23,278 nucleotides of DNA from Candidatus Woesearchaeota archaeon (GCA_014729145.1 WJKL01000077.1:1-23278); one strand, 5' to 3'. Shown: positions 14,256 through 21,851, numbered from the stretch's first letter. Notes: generated by a model from the letters alone, not told the origin. Translations and numbers: made by a program.

Positions 14256-14276
14256 ACAGCTTATTCAGTTCTAACT

Positions 14277-15011
14277 ATGACTCTTTACTTTATAGGGCTT
14301 GGGATTGGAGATGAAAAAGACATCTCATTAAAAGGATTGGAAGCAGTAAAATCATGCAGTAATATCTATCTGGAAAACTATACATCAGTTCTTCAATGCT
14401 CCAAAGAAAATCTTGAAAAATTGTATGGAAAAAAGATAATCTTGGCTGACAGGGAAATAGTAGAAAAAAAACCAGAACATACAATCCTTAAGCATGCAAA
14501 AAAAGAAAATACTGCATTTCTTGTTGTAGGTGACCCAATGTGTGCAACAACCCATATTGATCTAATGTTAAGGGCAAAAAAAGAAAACATACCTATCAAA
14601 GTTATACATAATGCTTCAATAATCTCAGCAGTTGGAATAACAGGCCTGGAGATCTATAAATTTGGAAAGACCACTTCAATCCCTTTTGAAAACAAAGATG
14701 TAAAAGCTCCTTACAATGTTTTGATAGATAACCTTGAAAAAGGGCTCCATACTCTTTTCCTTCTTGATCTTAATCCAAAAGACAAAAAATTCCTTACTGT
14801 AAAAAAAGCAATAAAATATCTTGAAAAACAGGGATTGACAAAAGATACCAAGATTCTAGCCTGCTCAGGGATAGGTTCAGACTATCAAACCATCAAATAT
14901 GGAAAACCAGATATATTAAAAGATATCGACTTCAAAAAACCGCCTTACTGCCTGATAATACCAGCAAAACTTCATTTTATGGAAGAGGAGGCATTAAAAC
15001 AATATGAATAA
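14277..15011 (+). CDS. dph5: Diphthine synthase (elongation factor 2 methyltransferase)
   Basis: A 244-residue SAM-dependent methyltransferase of the tetrapyrrole-methylase fold that methylates the modified histidine of EF-2 during diphthamide synthesis, a pathway restricted to archaea and eukaryotes. Diagnostic stretches are LYFIGLGIGDEKDISLKGLEA (N-terminal glycine-rich loop, first 20 or so residues), YLENYTS, VVGDPMCATTHIDL (about 83-96), HNASIISAVGITGLEIYKFGKTTSIPF and LLDLNP. Length is slightly under the usual 250-265 residues but no domain is missing. The TATA box is 26 nt upstream, so it is probably leaderless. It overlaps the following DAHP synthase gene by 8 nt, so the two are co-transcribed, although their functions are unrelated. 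Confidence 0.95.
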   Translation: MTLYFIGLGIGDEKDISLKGLEAVKSCSNIYLENYTSVLQCSKENLEKLYGKKIILADREIVEKKPEHTILKHAKKENTAFLVVGDPMCATTHIDLMLRAKKENIPIKVIHNASIISAVGITGLEIYKFGKTTSIPFENKDVKAPYNVLIDNLEKGLHTLFLLDLNPKDKKFLTVKKAIKYLEKQGLTKDTKILACSGIGSDYQTIKYGKPDILKDIDFKKPPYCLIIPAKLHFMEEEALKQYE

Positions 15012-15717
15012 AAATTTAATATTAATAGCAGGGCCCTGTGCAGTTGAATCAGAAAAGCAGATTCTCAAAACAGCTGAATTTCTAAAAAAACATAACATCA
15101 AATATCTAAGAGGCGGGGCTTTCAAGCCAAGAACCTCTCCTGATTCTTTTCAAGGCTTAAAAGAAAAAGGAATAAAGATCCTCCTTAAAGCAAAAGAAAA
15201 TTACAGTCTAAATATAGTCACTGAATTGATGGATTCAAAAGACATTCCTTTGTTCAAAGATATTGATGTGCTTCAGATAGGAGCAAGAAACATGCAAAAT
15301 TTCCCATTATTGATAGAAGCAGGAAACATAGGAAAGACTATCTTGTTAAAAAGAGGTTTATCAGCAACAATTGAGGAATGGATAAATGCTGCAAAATATA
15401 TTCAAAAACAGGGAAACAACAATATAATTATGTGTGCCAGGGGGATAAGAACATTTGAAAAAGAGACAAGAAATACTCCTGACATCTCTGCAATACCGTT
15501 AATCAAGCAAAAAACAGATTTCAAGGTAATCTTTGATCCCAGCCATGCAACAGGAAAAAAAGAGCTGATCCTGCCTATGGCAAAGGCTGCACTGGCAGCA
15601 GGTGCAGATGGACTTATGGTTGAAGTTCACCCTGCTCCAAAAAAAGCGCTTTCTGATTCAGAACAACAATTTAATTTCATTGAATTTAAAAAATTTCTAG
15701 AAAAGATTAATCAATAA
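15004..15717 (+). CDS. aroF: 3-deoxy-7-phosphoheptulonate (DAHP) synthase, short type
   Basis: Catalyses condensation of phosphoenolpyruvate and erythrose 4-phosphate, first step of the shikimate pathway. The 237-residue protein is a bare TIM barrel of the type I-beta/KDO8P synthase group: AGPCAVES (9-16, metal-binding Cys), GGAFKPRTSPDSFQG (37-51), LQIGARNMQNFPLL, LLKRG, CARGIRTFE, FDPSHATGKK (metal-binding His) and DGLMVEVHPAP. The KPRTSP motif favours DAHP over KDO8P synthase. It lacks the ferredoxin-like or chorismate mutase regulatory domain, so feedback control by those routes is unlikely. The start is supported by GAGGAGG (14985-14991) inside the end of dph5, 12 nt upstream, and the 8-nt overlap implies translational coupling. 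No other shikimate gene is in the window. Confidence 0.93.
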   Translation: MNKNLILIAGPCAVESEKQILKTAEFLKKHNIKYLRGGAFKPRTSPDSFQGLKEKGIKILLKAKENYSLNIVTELMDSKDIPLFKDIDVLQIGARNMQNFPLLIEAGNIGKTILLKRGLSATIEEWINAAKYIQKQGNNNIIMCARGIRTFEKETRNTPDISAIPLIKQKTDFKVIFDPSHATGKKELILPMAKAALAAGADGLMVEVHPAPKKALSDSEQQFNFIEFKKFLEKINQ

Positions 15718-15746
15718 AAAAGAATTAAGAAAAAAATAAGAAAAAA

Positions 15747-15773
15747 AAGCAAATTAAAATTAAAAATTTGCTT
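15747..15773 (-). terminator. Terminator of the pilin genes
   Basis: AAGCAAATT (15747-15755) and AATTTGCTT (15765-15773) form a perfect 9-bp stem with a 9-nt loop, overlapping the pilin stop codon. On the minus strand it is followed by a long T-rich run (T6-C-TT-A-T7-C). It marks the end of the pilus locus. Confidence 0.75.
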
Positions 15774-16209
15774 ATGGTATTTTTACTATAACTTCTCCAA
15801 CTTTGGAGTGAGCCATACCTGTTGCTTGATTAACGTAATCAATAGTTACGTCTCCTTTGAACTTACCAGATGTTGGACTACATGTTACAGAGTAAGTTGC
15901 TTGCTGACCATTTGTTAATGATGTTTGCGTTGTTGAATCAGTTGCATTACAACCAGTTCCGTCAACAGAAACACTAACGTTAGTCATATCGAAGCCTCCT
16001 CCATTTTGTATAGCCATTTCAATTGCAGATCCTGTATATCTAAAATCTAGACATGCTATACCTGATGGTAATGTACATTTTTCAGGTAAGAACCTATCTG
16101 GACTCAAGACACCAAAGTAAGCTAATGCTCCTATAGCTGCTAATACTACTAAAATAGCCCAACCATAGGTCATCAAGAACTCCATTGCTGCTTGACCTTT
16201 TTTATACAT
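15772..16209 (-). CDS. Class III signal peptide pilin (pilin 1)
   Basis: 145 residues. The N-terminus MYKKGQAAMEFLMTYGWA is an archaeal class III (DUF361) prepilin signal: a short basic leader cut before Gln by an EppA-type peptidase, Glu at mature position 5, then a hydrophobic assembly helix running to about residue 32. The exposed domain has four Cys (one CLDF motif) and beta-strand pattern, with FKGDVTIDYVNQATG near the end. The start is placed at ATG 16209 because GAGGTG (complement of 16216-16221) lies 6 nt before it; a GTG three codons earlier falls inside that site. It is paralogous to the pilin at 16570-17001. A TATA box at 16281-16288 and duplicated AAGTATACT elements suggest its own strong promoter. 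Confidence 0.9.
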   Translation of the reverse strand: MYKKGQAAMEFLMTYGWAILVVLAAIGALAYFGVLSPDRFLPEKCTLPSGIACLDFRYTGSAIEMAIQNGGGFDMTNVSVSVDGTGCNATDSTTQTSLTNGQQATYSVTCSPTSGKFKGDVTIDYVNQATGMAHSKVGEVIVKIP

Positions 16210-16233
16210 AAATTTCACCTCTTTTTTAAATCT

Positions 16234-16254
16234 AAGTATACTGAAAAGTATACT
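16234..16254. repeat. Duplicated AAGTATACT elements in the pilin 1 leader
   Basis: AAGTATACT occurs at 16234-16242 and 16246-16254, a 12-bp period; each contains the 8-bp palindrome AGTATACT. They lie between the predicted transcription start and the Shine-Dalgarno site, so could act as an operator or RNA element. Confidence 0.5.
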
Positions 16255-16280
16255 AATATACCCACCTTAAATATATCTTC

Positions 16281-16288
16281 TATATAAA
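16281..16288 (-). promoter_or_regulatory. TATA box of pilin 1
   Basis: Minus-strand TTTATATA about 75 nt before the ATG, predicting a leader of about 45-50 nt. It would let pilin 1 be expressed above the rest of the operon. Confidence 0.5.
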
Positions 16289-16316
16289 TCTTTTGTTTTG
16301 CTTAAAATTTAGATTA

Positions 16317-16568
16317 TTAACTCTCAGAAGAACTAGAATTATTTGAAATATCATTGCTATTATTTAATCCATTATTTTTCTCAACAGGAACTGCCACTGC
16401 TGCACCAGTCACTTTATTATCTTCGATCAAAGAACCATTTTCAACGTCGCCATTCAAAAAACCAAACCCATACAACGCACTTACAGATACAAGAACAACT
16501 ACTAAACAAACAACATACCAAACAACTAAATCATTTCTTGCCTCCTGTGCTTTATTGTTCATTCTCAT
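16317..16568 (-). CDS. Small single-pass membrane protein in pilus operon
   Basis: 83 residues. A short N-terminus (MRMNNKAQEARND) is followed by one hydrophobic helix (about 14-34), then a hydrophilic tail rich in Asn and Ser that ends in NNSSSSES. The NKAQ before the helix resembles a class III prepilin cleavage site (cut before Gln), but Glu at position 5 is not conserved, so it may be a minor pilin-like subunit or simply a small anchored protein. Its ATG begins one nucleotide after the stop of pilin 2 (TAA-A-ATG), so it is probably translated by reinitiation from that mRNA. No family recognised. Confidence 0.7.
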   Translation of the reverse strand: MRMNNKAQEARNDLVVWYVVCLVVVLVSVSALYGFGFLNGDVENGSLIEDNKVTGAAVAVPVEKNNGLNNSNDISNNSSSSES

Positions 16569-16569
16569 T

Positions 16570-17001
16570 TTACTGCACTTTTGCAGATATTGAACCTCTT
16601 ATTGTTTTAATAAATCCAGAATCCTGGTTTATATATTCTATGATAAGATCCTTTTTAAATTTTGCTCCTGGCTCTCCATTGTCGCATCCAGATAAAATAA
16701 ATTCAGATTTCTCGCCATTCTCTAAAGTTTGATTAAACATCTGACTGCAGTTGCCTATTGTAATACTTGAAATATCTATATCTCTTCCCATTGAATTTGA
16801 TATAAGTACTGTTGTATTGCTTGAAGTAACCTTAAAATCAAGGCATGCAAGTCCAGGAACTAACACGCACTGCTCTGGCATGAACTGCTGCGGCTTTAAA
16901 ACACCAAAATAAGCCAATGCTCCTATAGCAGCCAATACCACTAATAAAGCCCACCCGTAAGTCATAAGAAATTCCATTGCTGCCTGAGCTTTTTTATACA
17001 T
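16570..17001 (-). CDS. Class III signal peptide pilin (pilin 2)
   Basis: 143 residues. MYKKAQAAMEFLMTYGWA is a class III prepilin signal nearly identical to that of pilin 1, cut before Gln, with Glu at mature position 5 and the same hydrophobic helix (AIGALAYFGVL). The globular part is diverged but keeps the CLDF motif, a four-Cys layout and FKKDLIIEYINQDSG near the end. The start at 17001 is chosen because GAGGTG (complement of 17007-17012) stands 5 nt upstream; the frame extends further up to an ATG at 17025, but that would place the signal eight residues inside. A TATA-like box (17038-17045) suggests an additional promoter. The downstream small gene follows after one nucleotide. Confidence 0.9.
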   Translation of the reverse strand: MYKKAQAAMEFLMTYGWALLVVLAAIGALAYFGVLKPQQFMPEQCVLVPGLACLDFKVTSSNTTVLISNSMGRDIDISSITIGNCSQMFNQTLENGEKSEFILSGCDNGEPGAKFKKDLIIEYINQDSGFIKTIRGSISAKVQ

Positions 17002-17037
17002 AAAAACACCTCTTAAATCATTCAAAAATAAATTAAT

Positions 17038-17045
17038 ATATAAAA
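17038..17045 (-). promoter_or_regulatory. TATA-like box of pilin 2
   Basis: Minus-strand TTTTATAT in the 54-nt gap after the platform gene, about 40 nt before the ATG; transcription would start shortly before the GAGGTG site. Confidence 0.4.
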
Positions 17046-17055
17046 TTAACTGAAA

Positions 17056-18108
17056 TCAAAGGAACAGCCCGCCCATTAGTGATCCTAAAAATTTAGAAGC
17101 TATTATAAAAAACAATATACTGATACCTATGAACAAAGGGACATACTTTATCCCTTCCTTGATTGTCCCTTTTTTGATTGTAGCTACAATTATAGATGAA
17201 AAGAAAGAAGTTATAACTAAAGAAGTATAAGAAAATATCTTAAAATCAGCCAAAGAAACAGATATATTTGTTATCGCAAACATCATATTGCCTGTAGTTG
17301 GCACATCTACCTTTCCCACAATATCTCCTATTATGCTTATCAGCTGTCCGGCAAGTGCAAGCAGTACAGGAGCAGCAACCACAGCTGCAAAAGTTATGAA
17401 TATCACATAAGTTGTAACATTAGCAGCCATCTCTTTTCTCATAAGTCTGCTTTCCTGGATATTGGATGCTATCCTGTTAAGCAGATCTCCTATCTCTCCT
17501 CCTGATTTGATACCCTCAATAAGGAGGTTTATACTTCTTTTTAGGATATCTGATTCATATTTGTCTGCAAAACTCTGCAAAGAATCTGTAAGCTCTACAC
17601 CACTCATGACCTCTTTTGCTACGGTCTCTATCTCCTTTGCCAAAACCCCAAATCTAGGCCTTACTGCAAACCACAAAGCTTTGTCTACAGTCATGCCTGA
17701 TCTTATATTTGTTGCAGTAAGGAATAAAAAATCCGGAAGAACTTCCTCCATGCTTAATTTTCTCTTGAATATCCTTAGATCCAAAAAAAGATAAAAAGCC
17801 AGCCATATCAACCCTAAAAAAACAACAAACACAAAAGTCCATAATAAAAGAAGAACAAAGATAAGATAGAACAAAGTATATCCCTGTTTTGAAGCAAAGA
17901 AAACAAGAAGATAGATAGTGATAAGGACATTAACACCGAGAGCAAACTTAAACAAACCCCTGGATAGAAGCTTGGAGTTTACTGAAAACCCTGCTTTGGC
18001 AAGATACTTGCTAAGCTTAAAGTGTTTTGTCTGTTTTTTTAGTTTCTTCTCTAATTTTTTCTTTTTCTTTTTTTTCAAAACTGCTTTAAATTTGTCAATA
18101 AGTTTCAT
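17056..18108 (-). CDS. T2SSF-domain pilus platform protein (TadC/FlaJ-like)
   Basis: 350 residues, an integral membrane platform on which the ATPase acts to assemble pilin. A very basic N-terminus (KKKKKKKLEKKLKK, about 11-25) precedes two membrane segments (about 52-72 and 78-108). The cytoplasmic T2SSF domain then follows with LPDFLFLTATNIRSGMTVDKAL (124-145), EVMSGVELTDSLQSFA and LLIEGIKSGGEIGDLLNRIA (about 197-216), and three hydrophobic segments end the protein. It overlaps the upstream T2SSF gene by 4 nt (ATGA) and has GGTGAG just before the ATG. FlaJ-type proteins are often one longer polypeptide; here the platform is made by two genes, like TadB/TadC. Confidence 0.88.
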   Translation of the reverse strand: MKLIDKFKAVLKKKKKKKLEKKLKKQTKHFKLSKYLAKAGFSVNSKLLSRGLFKFALGVNVLITIYLLVFFASKQGYTLFYLIFVLLLLWTFVFVVFLGLIWLAFYLFLDLRIFKRKLSMEEVLPDFLFLTATNIRSGMTVDKALWFAVRPRFGVLAKEIETVAKEVMSGVELTDSLQSFADKYESDILKRSINLLIEGIKSGGEIGDLLNRIASNIQESRLMRKEMAANVTTYVIFITFAAVVAAPVLLALAGQLISIIGDIVGKVDVPTTGNMMFAITNISVSLADFKIFSYTSLVITSFFSSIIVATIKKGTIKEGIKYVPLFIGISILFFIIASKFLGSLMGGLFL

Positions 18109-18935
18109 ACACTCACCGCAGGTCTTGAAGATTTTATCACTACAAAAAAGATCAGCTGCAGCAATCCGATTAAAACAGCAATGCCCACTAACATCGGCAG
18201 ACTAAGTTCAAGAGATATAAAGCTTGAAAGAACTATTAGCATAGTAATCCCCAGAGAAGGAAGTATAACTGCAATAATCATATAGAACATAGCAAGAGGA
18301 TTTAATTTTTTTGCATATGTTTTGATTTCTATTATCTGTTCTCTTGTTATCTGGTCAATTACTGATTTCAATGATTCAGATACATCAGAACCGGTCCTTA
18401 GTGCATTTATTATCTGCCAAAGCAGCCTTCTGAAATCAGGAGAAGGTGTATATTCTATTGCTTCGTTCAAAGCAGCCTCTATACTTGTTCCAAGGTCAAT
18501 GCTGTTCAATATATCCTTAAATGCTTTTCCTATCTCTTTATAACTTTTGACAACATTAGCCATAGCATCATACAATAAAACACCCGACTCCATCTCAACA
18601 ATCAAGAACCTTCCTGCATAAACAACCTCCTTATCGATAGATTTTCTTTTTTTGATGATCTTTACATCAGGAAGCTTGACAAAATAAAAGAACATCCCTA
18701 TAAATAAAAGAGGAAAAATCAATGCAGACATAAATGCCAAGAATTTAAATTTTGAAAAGACAGCAATCAAAAAGATGATAAGTCCTGTAGTCATGTAAAA
18801 AGATGTAAAAAAAGTCTTTTTTATAAATTCCTCAGGATTGTCTTTCATTCCAGCTTGTTTTAGTTTAAGGTTTAGATCAGGGAAAGAATTCGCAATTCTA
18901 AAAAAAAAATTATTAAGAGATTTGATAACGATCAC
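18105..18935 (-). CDS. T2SSF-domain pilus platform protein (TadB/FlaJ-like)
   Basis: 276 residues with one T2SSF domain. Two hydrophobic segments near residues 42-62 and 64-87 precede the cytoplasmic region with VVYAGRFLIVEMESGVLLYDAM (about 104-125), LGTSIEAALNEAIEYTP and RRLLWQIINALRTGSDVSESL, and two membrane helices close the protein (about 212-240 and 245-268). Its start is GTG, inside GTGA overlapping the ATPase stop by 4 nt; no separate Shine-Dalgarno site is clear beyond the AGGTG that includes the start, so termination-reinitiation is likely. It should partner with the following T2SSF protein in the inner platform of the pilus. Confidence 0.86.
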   Translation of the reverse strand: MIVIKSLNNFFFRIANSFPDLNLKLKQAGMKDNPEEFIKKTFFTSFYMTTGLIIFLIAVFSKFKFLAFMSALIFPLLFIGMFFYFVKLPDVKIIKKRKSIDKEVVYAGRFLIVEMESGVLLYDAMANVVKSYKEIGKAFKDILNSIDLGTSIEAALNEAIEYTPSPDFRRLLWQIINALRTGSDVSESLKSVIDQITREQIIEIKTYAKKLNPLAMFYMIIAVILPSLGITMLIVLSSFISLELSLPMLVGIAVLIGLLQLIFFVVIKSSRPAVSV

Positions 18936-20545
18936 CTAAAAGGTTTATTTTTATTTACATATTTCATTAAATTGCTTTTATTGATATAATATTCTGCCAT
19001 GACCCTTCCTACACTGTCTACATCACCTATATTCTGTTTGACAAGCCATTTCAGAACTTTTTCTTTTTCTTTAAGCTCTTTGTTGATTGAGTTTTGGGTT
19101 GCCCCTGTATACAGTTCCAGATTTTCTCTTATTGCCTTAGATTTTGCTTTGTTCTTAAGTATATCATCTTTAACATCATATCTCATCAGCACATTTGGGC
19201 TTCCATCTTCCTTTATCTCAGAAAGCTCAAATGTCCTTCTTAATCCGCTTCTCCTATTTCTATACTGCACCAAAAGCAGCGAAACAGCTGGAAGCATAGA
19301 ACTTGGAATATCTATCGGAGGATTTGTCAGCCTGGTTATTGTTTCTTTAGTGTTGTTTGCATGGATAGTTGCATAAACAGAATGCCCGGTATGTATAGAT
19401 TCAAACAAAACCTCTGCTTCCTTCTTCCTTCTTATCTCTCCTACTACAATCCTGTCAGGTCTTTGCCTCAAAGAATTAACCAGCAAATCAAGCATAGTAA
19501 TCCCTCCTTTTCCTTCATTGTTTGGCAGCCTTGTAACCATTGGAATCCAATGCAGAAAGCTTGGAAGCTGGATCTCTCTTGTATCTTCTATGGATATTAT
19601 CCTTTGATTTGGAGGAAAAAAATTTGTAAGTACATTTAGCATAGATGTTTTACCTGAAGCAGTACCTCCTGCAATGATGCCCGACATCTCATAATGCACG
19701 CATTCCCATACCAAAGCAGCAGCCTGTGGAGATATAGCTCTGACTTTTATAAAATCACTTATAGTCCAGGGTTTTGATGCAAATTTCCTTATTGTTATAG
19801 TGTTTCCTCTTGTTGAGATAGGCATCAGTGTTGCATTTACCCTGTCCCCCGTTGTCAAGGTAGCGTCCATCAAAGGCTCCAGAACAGTTATCTGTCTGTT
19901 AACCTTTCTTCCAATCATGGTTGCATAATGTCTTGCCTTTTCTTCATTTTCCAGGACAATATTTGTTTTAAGCCATCCGAATTCTTTGTGGTATACCCAT
20001 ATCGGTTCTTCAGAAGAATTTATAGCTATCTCTTCAAGATTATTATCGCTCATCAACAGCTCAACATCCCCCATACCTAAACTTTTTTTCACTAAATATG
20101 AGACCAAGAATCTTTCTGATTTTTTATCAAGATTTGGAAAGTATTTTCTAACCAGTACAGCAGTTGCCTCAGAAAACTTGCCTTCGACAAGATTTGCTCT
20201 TTTGGTGTCTGTAATGTCTATTATTCCCAGATTAACCTTATCTATAAGCTCCTCTCTTATCTTTTCAAGTATAAGCCCTGTAGTCTTGCTTATAGAAGAA
20301 AGCTGAACTTCATAAAAAGGCACAAATTCCTCTGATTTTTGAGATATCTTGACTATTACAGGAATATCTCCTGAACTGATCCTATATTTTTTTATTAGCT
20401 TCTTTGAATCTGATTTTGAAGATTTTGTTTGGGTCTTTCTGGTGTATTTTACTGTCTTGTTTTTCTTTGAAGGCTTTCTTTTCTTGCCGCTAGAATTGGT
20501 TCTTTTCTTTCTTTTTTTAGTTCTGCCTCTTTTTTTCCTTGCCAA
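18932..20545 (-). CDS. Type II/IV secretion ATPase (TadA/FlaI-like) of the pilus
   Basis: 537-residue hexameric-type motor ATPase that powers pilus assembly. The Walker A is GGTASGKTS (293-301), the Asp box IISIEDTRE (316-324), Walker B RIVVGEIRR (365-373), and the His box HTGHSVYATIHANN (385-398). A conserved N-terminal linker (residues 55-270) precedes them. The first 50 residues are a highly basic, low-complexity extension (KKRGRTKKRKKRT, GKKRKPSKKNK), unusual for the family. The start is TTG, chosen because GAGGTG (complement of 20551-20556) lies 5 nt upstream. It follows the coiled-coil gene after 25 nt and overlaps the first platform gene by 4 nt. Class III pilins nearby indicate a pilus rather than an archaellum; no FlaF/G/H genes are seen. 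Confidence 0.93.
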   Translation of the reverse strand: MARKKRGRTKKRKKRTNSSGKKRKPSKKNKTVKYTRKTQTKSSKSDSKKLIKKYRISSGDIPVIVKISQKSEEFVPFYEVQLSSISKTTGLILEKIREELIDKVNLGIIDITDTKRANLVEGKFSEATAVLVRKYFPNLDKKSERFLVSYLVKKSLGMGDVELLMSDNNLEEIAINSSEEPIWVYHKEFGWLKTNIVLENEEKARHYATMIGRKVNRQITVLEPLMDATLTTGDRVNATLMPISTRGNTITIRKFASKPWTISDFIKVRAISPQAAALVWECVHYEMSGIIAGGTASGKTSMLNVLTNFFPPNQRIISIEDTREIQLPSFLHWIPMVTRLPNNEGKGGITMLDLLVNSLRQRPDRIVVGEIRRKKEAEVLFESIHTGHSVYATIHANNTKETITRLTNPPIDIPSSMLPAVSLLLVQYRNRRSGLRRTFELSEIKEDGSPNVLMRYDVKDDILKNKAKSKAIRENLELYTGATQNSINKELKEKEKVLKWLVKQNIGDVDSVGRVMAEYYINKSNLMKYVNKNKPFR

Positions 20546-20570
20546 AATCCCACCTCTTTTTGAAAAATTA

Positions 20571-21737
20571 TTAACGAATCTTCAAAAGATCAAAAATTTT
20601 CTTAACTTCCTTCTCAAAAAAACTTTTCTTCTTTGTTATATCATCAAGACCTGTCTCCAGCTCTTCGATCTCTTTTATTATATCTTGAGAATCATCTTTT
20701 AGGTTTATAGTTGAGCCTTTTTTCATCAGATCAAGCAGTTTTTCCTTTAGCATACTTTCATTATATCTTACTTTGTTTAATATCTTAAGTATCTTGTTCT
20801 TTTTCCTCATCAAAGATTTTAGTCTTGAAGGAACTTTTTCTACATCATCTATTGTCTTGTCAAATTTTTTGCTTTCTGTATCTATTTTTGAGATAACATC
20901 TTTCTTTAATATCTCTATCTGTTTTTCCTGTTCTTTATTTTTCTTTAAAAGCTCTTCCATCTTCTTTTTGTCTTTATCAAGAGCATCTTTCAGCTTAGTA
21001 TATTTAGATTCTAATCTTTTTAGATTTGATTTAGATTCACCTATTGATTTCTTTTTCTTCTTTATGACCTTTGACTTCTTTTTATCCAACGCCTTTTTAA
21101 GGGTCTTAAGCTTCTTGCTAAGCATTTTATCTGTCTTCTTTATCAGCTCAAACTCATCTTCCTGTATATCCAATACTTCGCTTTCTATCTTAGATTGGTT
21201 GTAGAGAAAACTGCTTATCCCTTTGTAGCTTTTTTGTTCTTCAAGAAGATGTTTGTTTATATCCTCTACTTGTTTCATGAATTTTTGCTTTGAATCTATG
21301 ACTTCTTTGTTTAATTTTTCTTTTTCTTTCTCTGCTTTTTTAAGCTCTTTAAATTCTTTTTTTGCTGTAGATAATTTTGATTTAAAATTCTTTCCGAGAT
21401 CATCAAATAACTCCTTTAAAGTTTCTACTTCCTCCTCTAATTTGTTAAGATATGTTAAAGTGCTCTTGCTTTTTCTGTCAAAAAGATCTTTTTCTTCTTT
21501 TACTTTGCCTTTAAGCTGTTTTATCTGTTCAGTGCTTAGTTTTTTCTTTACCAAAAAAGGGGTGGTAAACTTATATTCTATGTTGATTACTCCTTCTTCT
21601 TCAAGAAAAGACGCCCATTCACTAACTGTAGAGGTTGGTACGCTTAGTTTTTTAGCAGCATCCCTTACAGATATCTTTTCCTCTACCTGAATTAAAGAAA
21701 CAAGACTATCTACCTCTGTTTGTATTTTTTTCCCCAT
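20571..21737 (-). CDS. Winged-helix plus long coiled-coil protein in pilus operon
   Basis: 388 residues. Residues about 1-70 resemble a winged helix (EVDSLVSLI, ISVRDAAKKLSVPTSTVSEWASFLEEEGVINIEYKFTTPFLVKKKLS). The rest is almost all charged, Lys/Glu/Leu-rich heptad-like sequence (about 75-385) with no membrane segment, so a long cytoplasmic coiled coil is expected. I do not recognise the family. The start is put at ATG 21737 because GAGGGA (complement of 21742-21747) lies 4 nt upstream; the frame reaches a TTG at 21749 that overlaps this site. Its position just before the ATPase suggests a role in regulating the pilus genes or in anchoring the motor. Two perfect 14-bp palindromes lie in its promoter region. 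Confidence 0.75.
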   Translation of the reverse strand: MGKKIQTEVDSLVSLIQVEEKISVRDAAKKLSVPTSTVSEWASFLEEEGVINIEYKFTTPFLVKKKLSTEQIKQLKGKVKEEKDLFDRKSKSTLTYLNKLEEEVETLKELFDDLGKNFKSKLSTAKKEFKELKKAEKEKEKLNKEVIDSKQKFMKQVEDINKHLLEEQKSYKGISSFLYNQSKIESEVLDIQEDEFELIKKTDKMLSKKLKTLKKALDKKKSKVIKKKKKSIGESKSNLKRLESKYTKLKDALDKDKKKMEELLKKNKEQEKQIEILKKDVISKIDTESKKFDKTIDDVEKVPSRLKSLMRKKNKILKILNKVRYNESMLKEKLLDLMKKGSTINLKDDSQDIIKEIEELETGLDDITKKKSFFEKEVKKIFDLLKIR

Positions 21738-21779
21738 AGTTTCCCTCAATCAAATACTATTTATTCACCCTATTTAAAT

Positions 21780-21793
21780 GTTTTTATAAAAAC
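21780..21793 (-). promoter_or_regulatory. Palindromic TATA-box region of the pilus operon
   Basis: GTTTTTATAAAAAC is a perfect 14-bp palindrome that includes a TATA box about 43-56 nt before the ATG of the winged-helix coiled-coil gene. Confidence 0.5.
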
Positions 21794-21823
21794 TTTAATA
21801 TTGGTATATTTGCCTAAAAATAG

Positions 21824-21837
21824 TTTAGATATCTAAA
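21824..21837. promoter_or_regulatory. Operator-like palindrome upstream of the pilus operon promoter
   Basis: TTTAGATATCTAAA is a perfect 14-bp palindrome 30 bp upstream of the TATA palindrome, where an archaeal activator or repressor would bind. The first gene of the unit encodes a winged-helix domain, a possible binder. Confidence 0.45.
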
Positions 21838-21851
21838 TATTCTATATTACA

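Larger units (their letters stand above)
13915..14276. other. Intergenic region between divergent ftsZ and dph5
   Basis: 362 nt without a gene. It holds the ftsZ leader and TATA box at the left, the dph5 TATA box at the right, and between them three inverted repeats: ATTTG/CAAAT (14056-14060/14067-14071), AATCGA/TCGATT (14106-14111/14120-14125, overlapping the palindrome AAATCGATTT), and TGAGTTTT/AAAACTCA (14145-14152/14161-14168). They lie upstream of both promoters and could be protein-binding sites. No RNA gene or ORF is convincing. Confidence 0.6.

Noticed and set aside
15004..15717. KDO8P synthase (kdsA)
   Set aside because: The KPRTSP motif is typical of DAHP synthase and lipopolysaccharide sugar synthesis is not expected in an archaeon.
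16210..16218. GTG at 16218 as the start of pilin 1
   Set aside because: The GTG is part of the GAGGTG ribosome binding site; the ATG at 16209 gives the proper class III signal peptide.
18105..18108. Frameshift splitting a single FlaJ-like protein into two genes
   Set aside because: Each gene has its own complete T2SSF domain and flanking membrane helices, and the ATGA overlap is a normal gene junction.
20773..21690. Phe/Ser-rich plus-strand ORFs opposite the coiled-coil gene
   Set aside because: They mirror Lys/Glu codons of the coiled coil and have no start signals.
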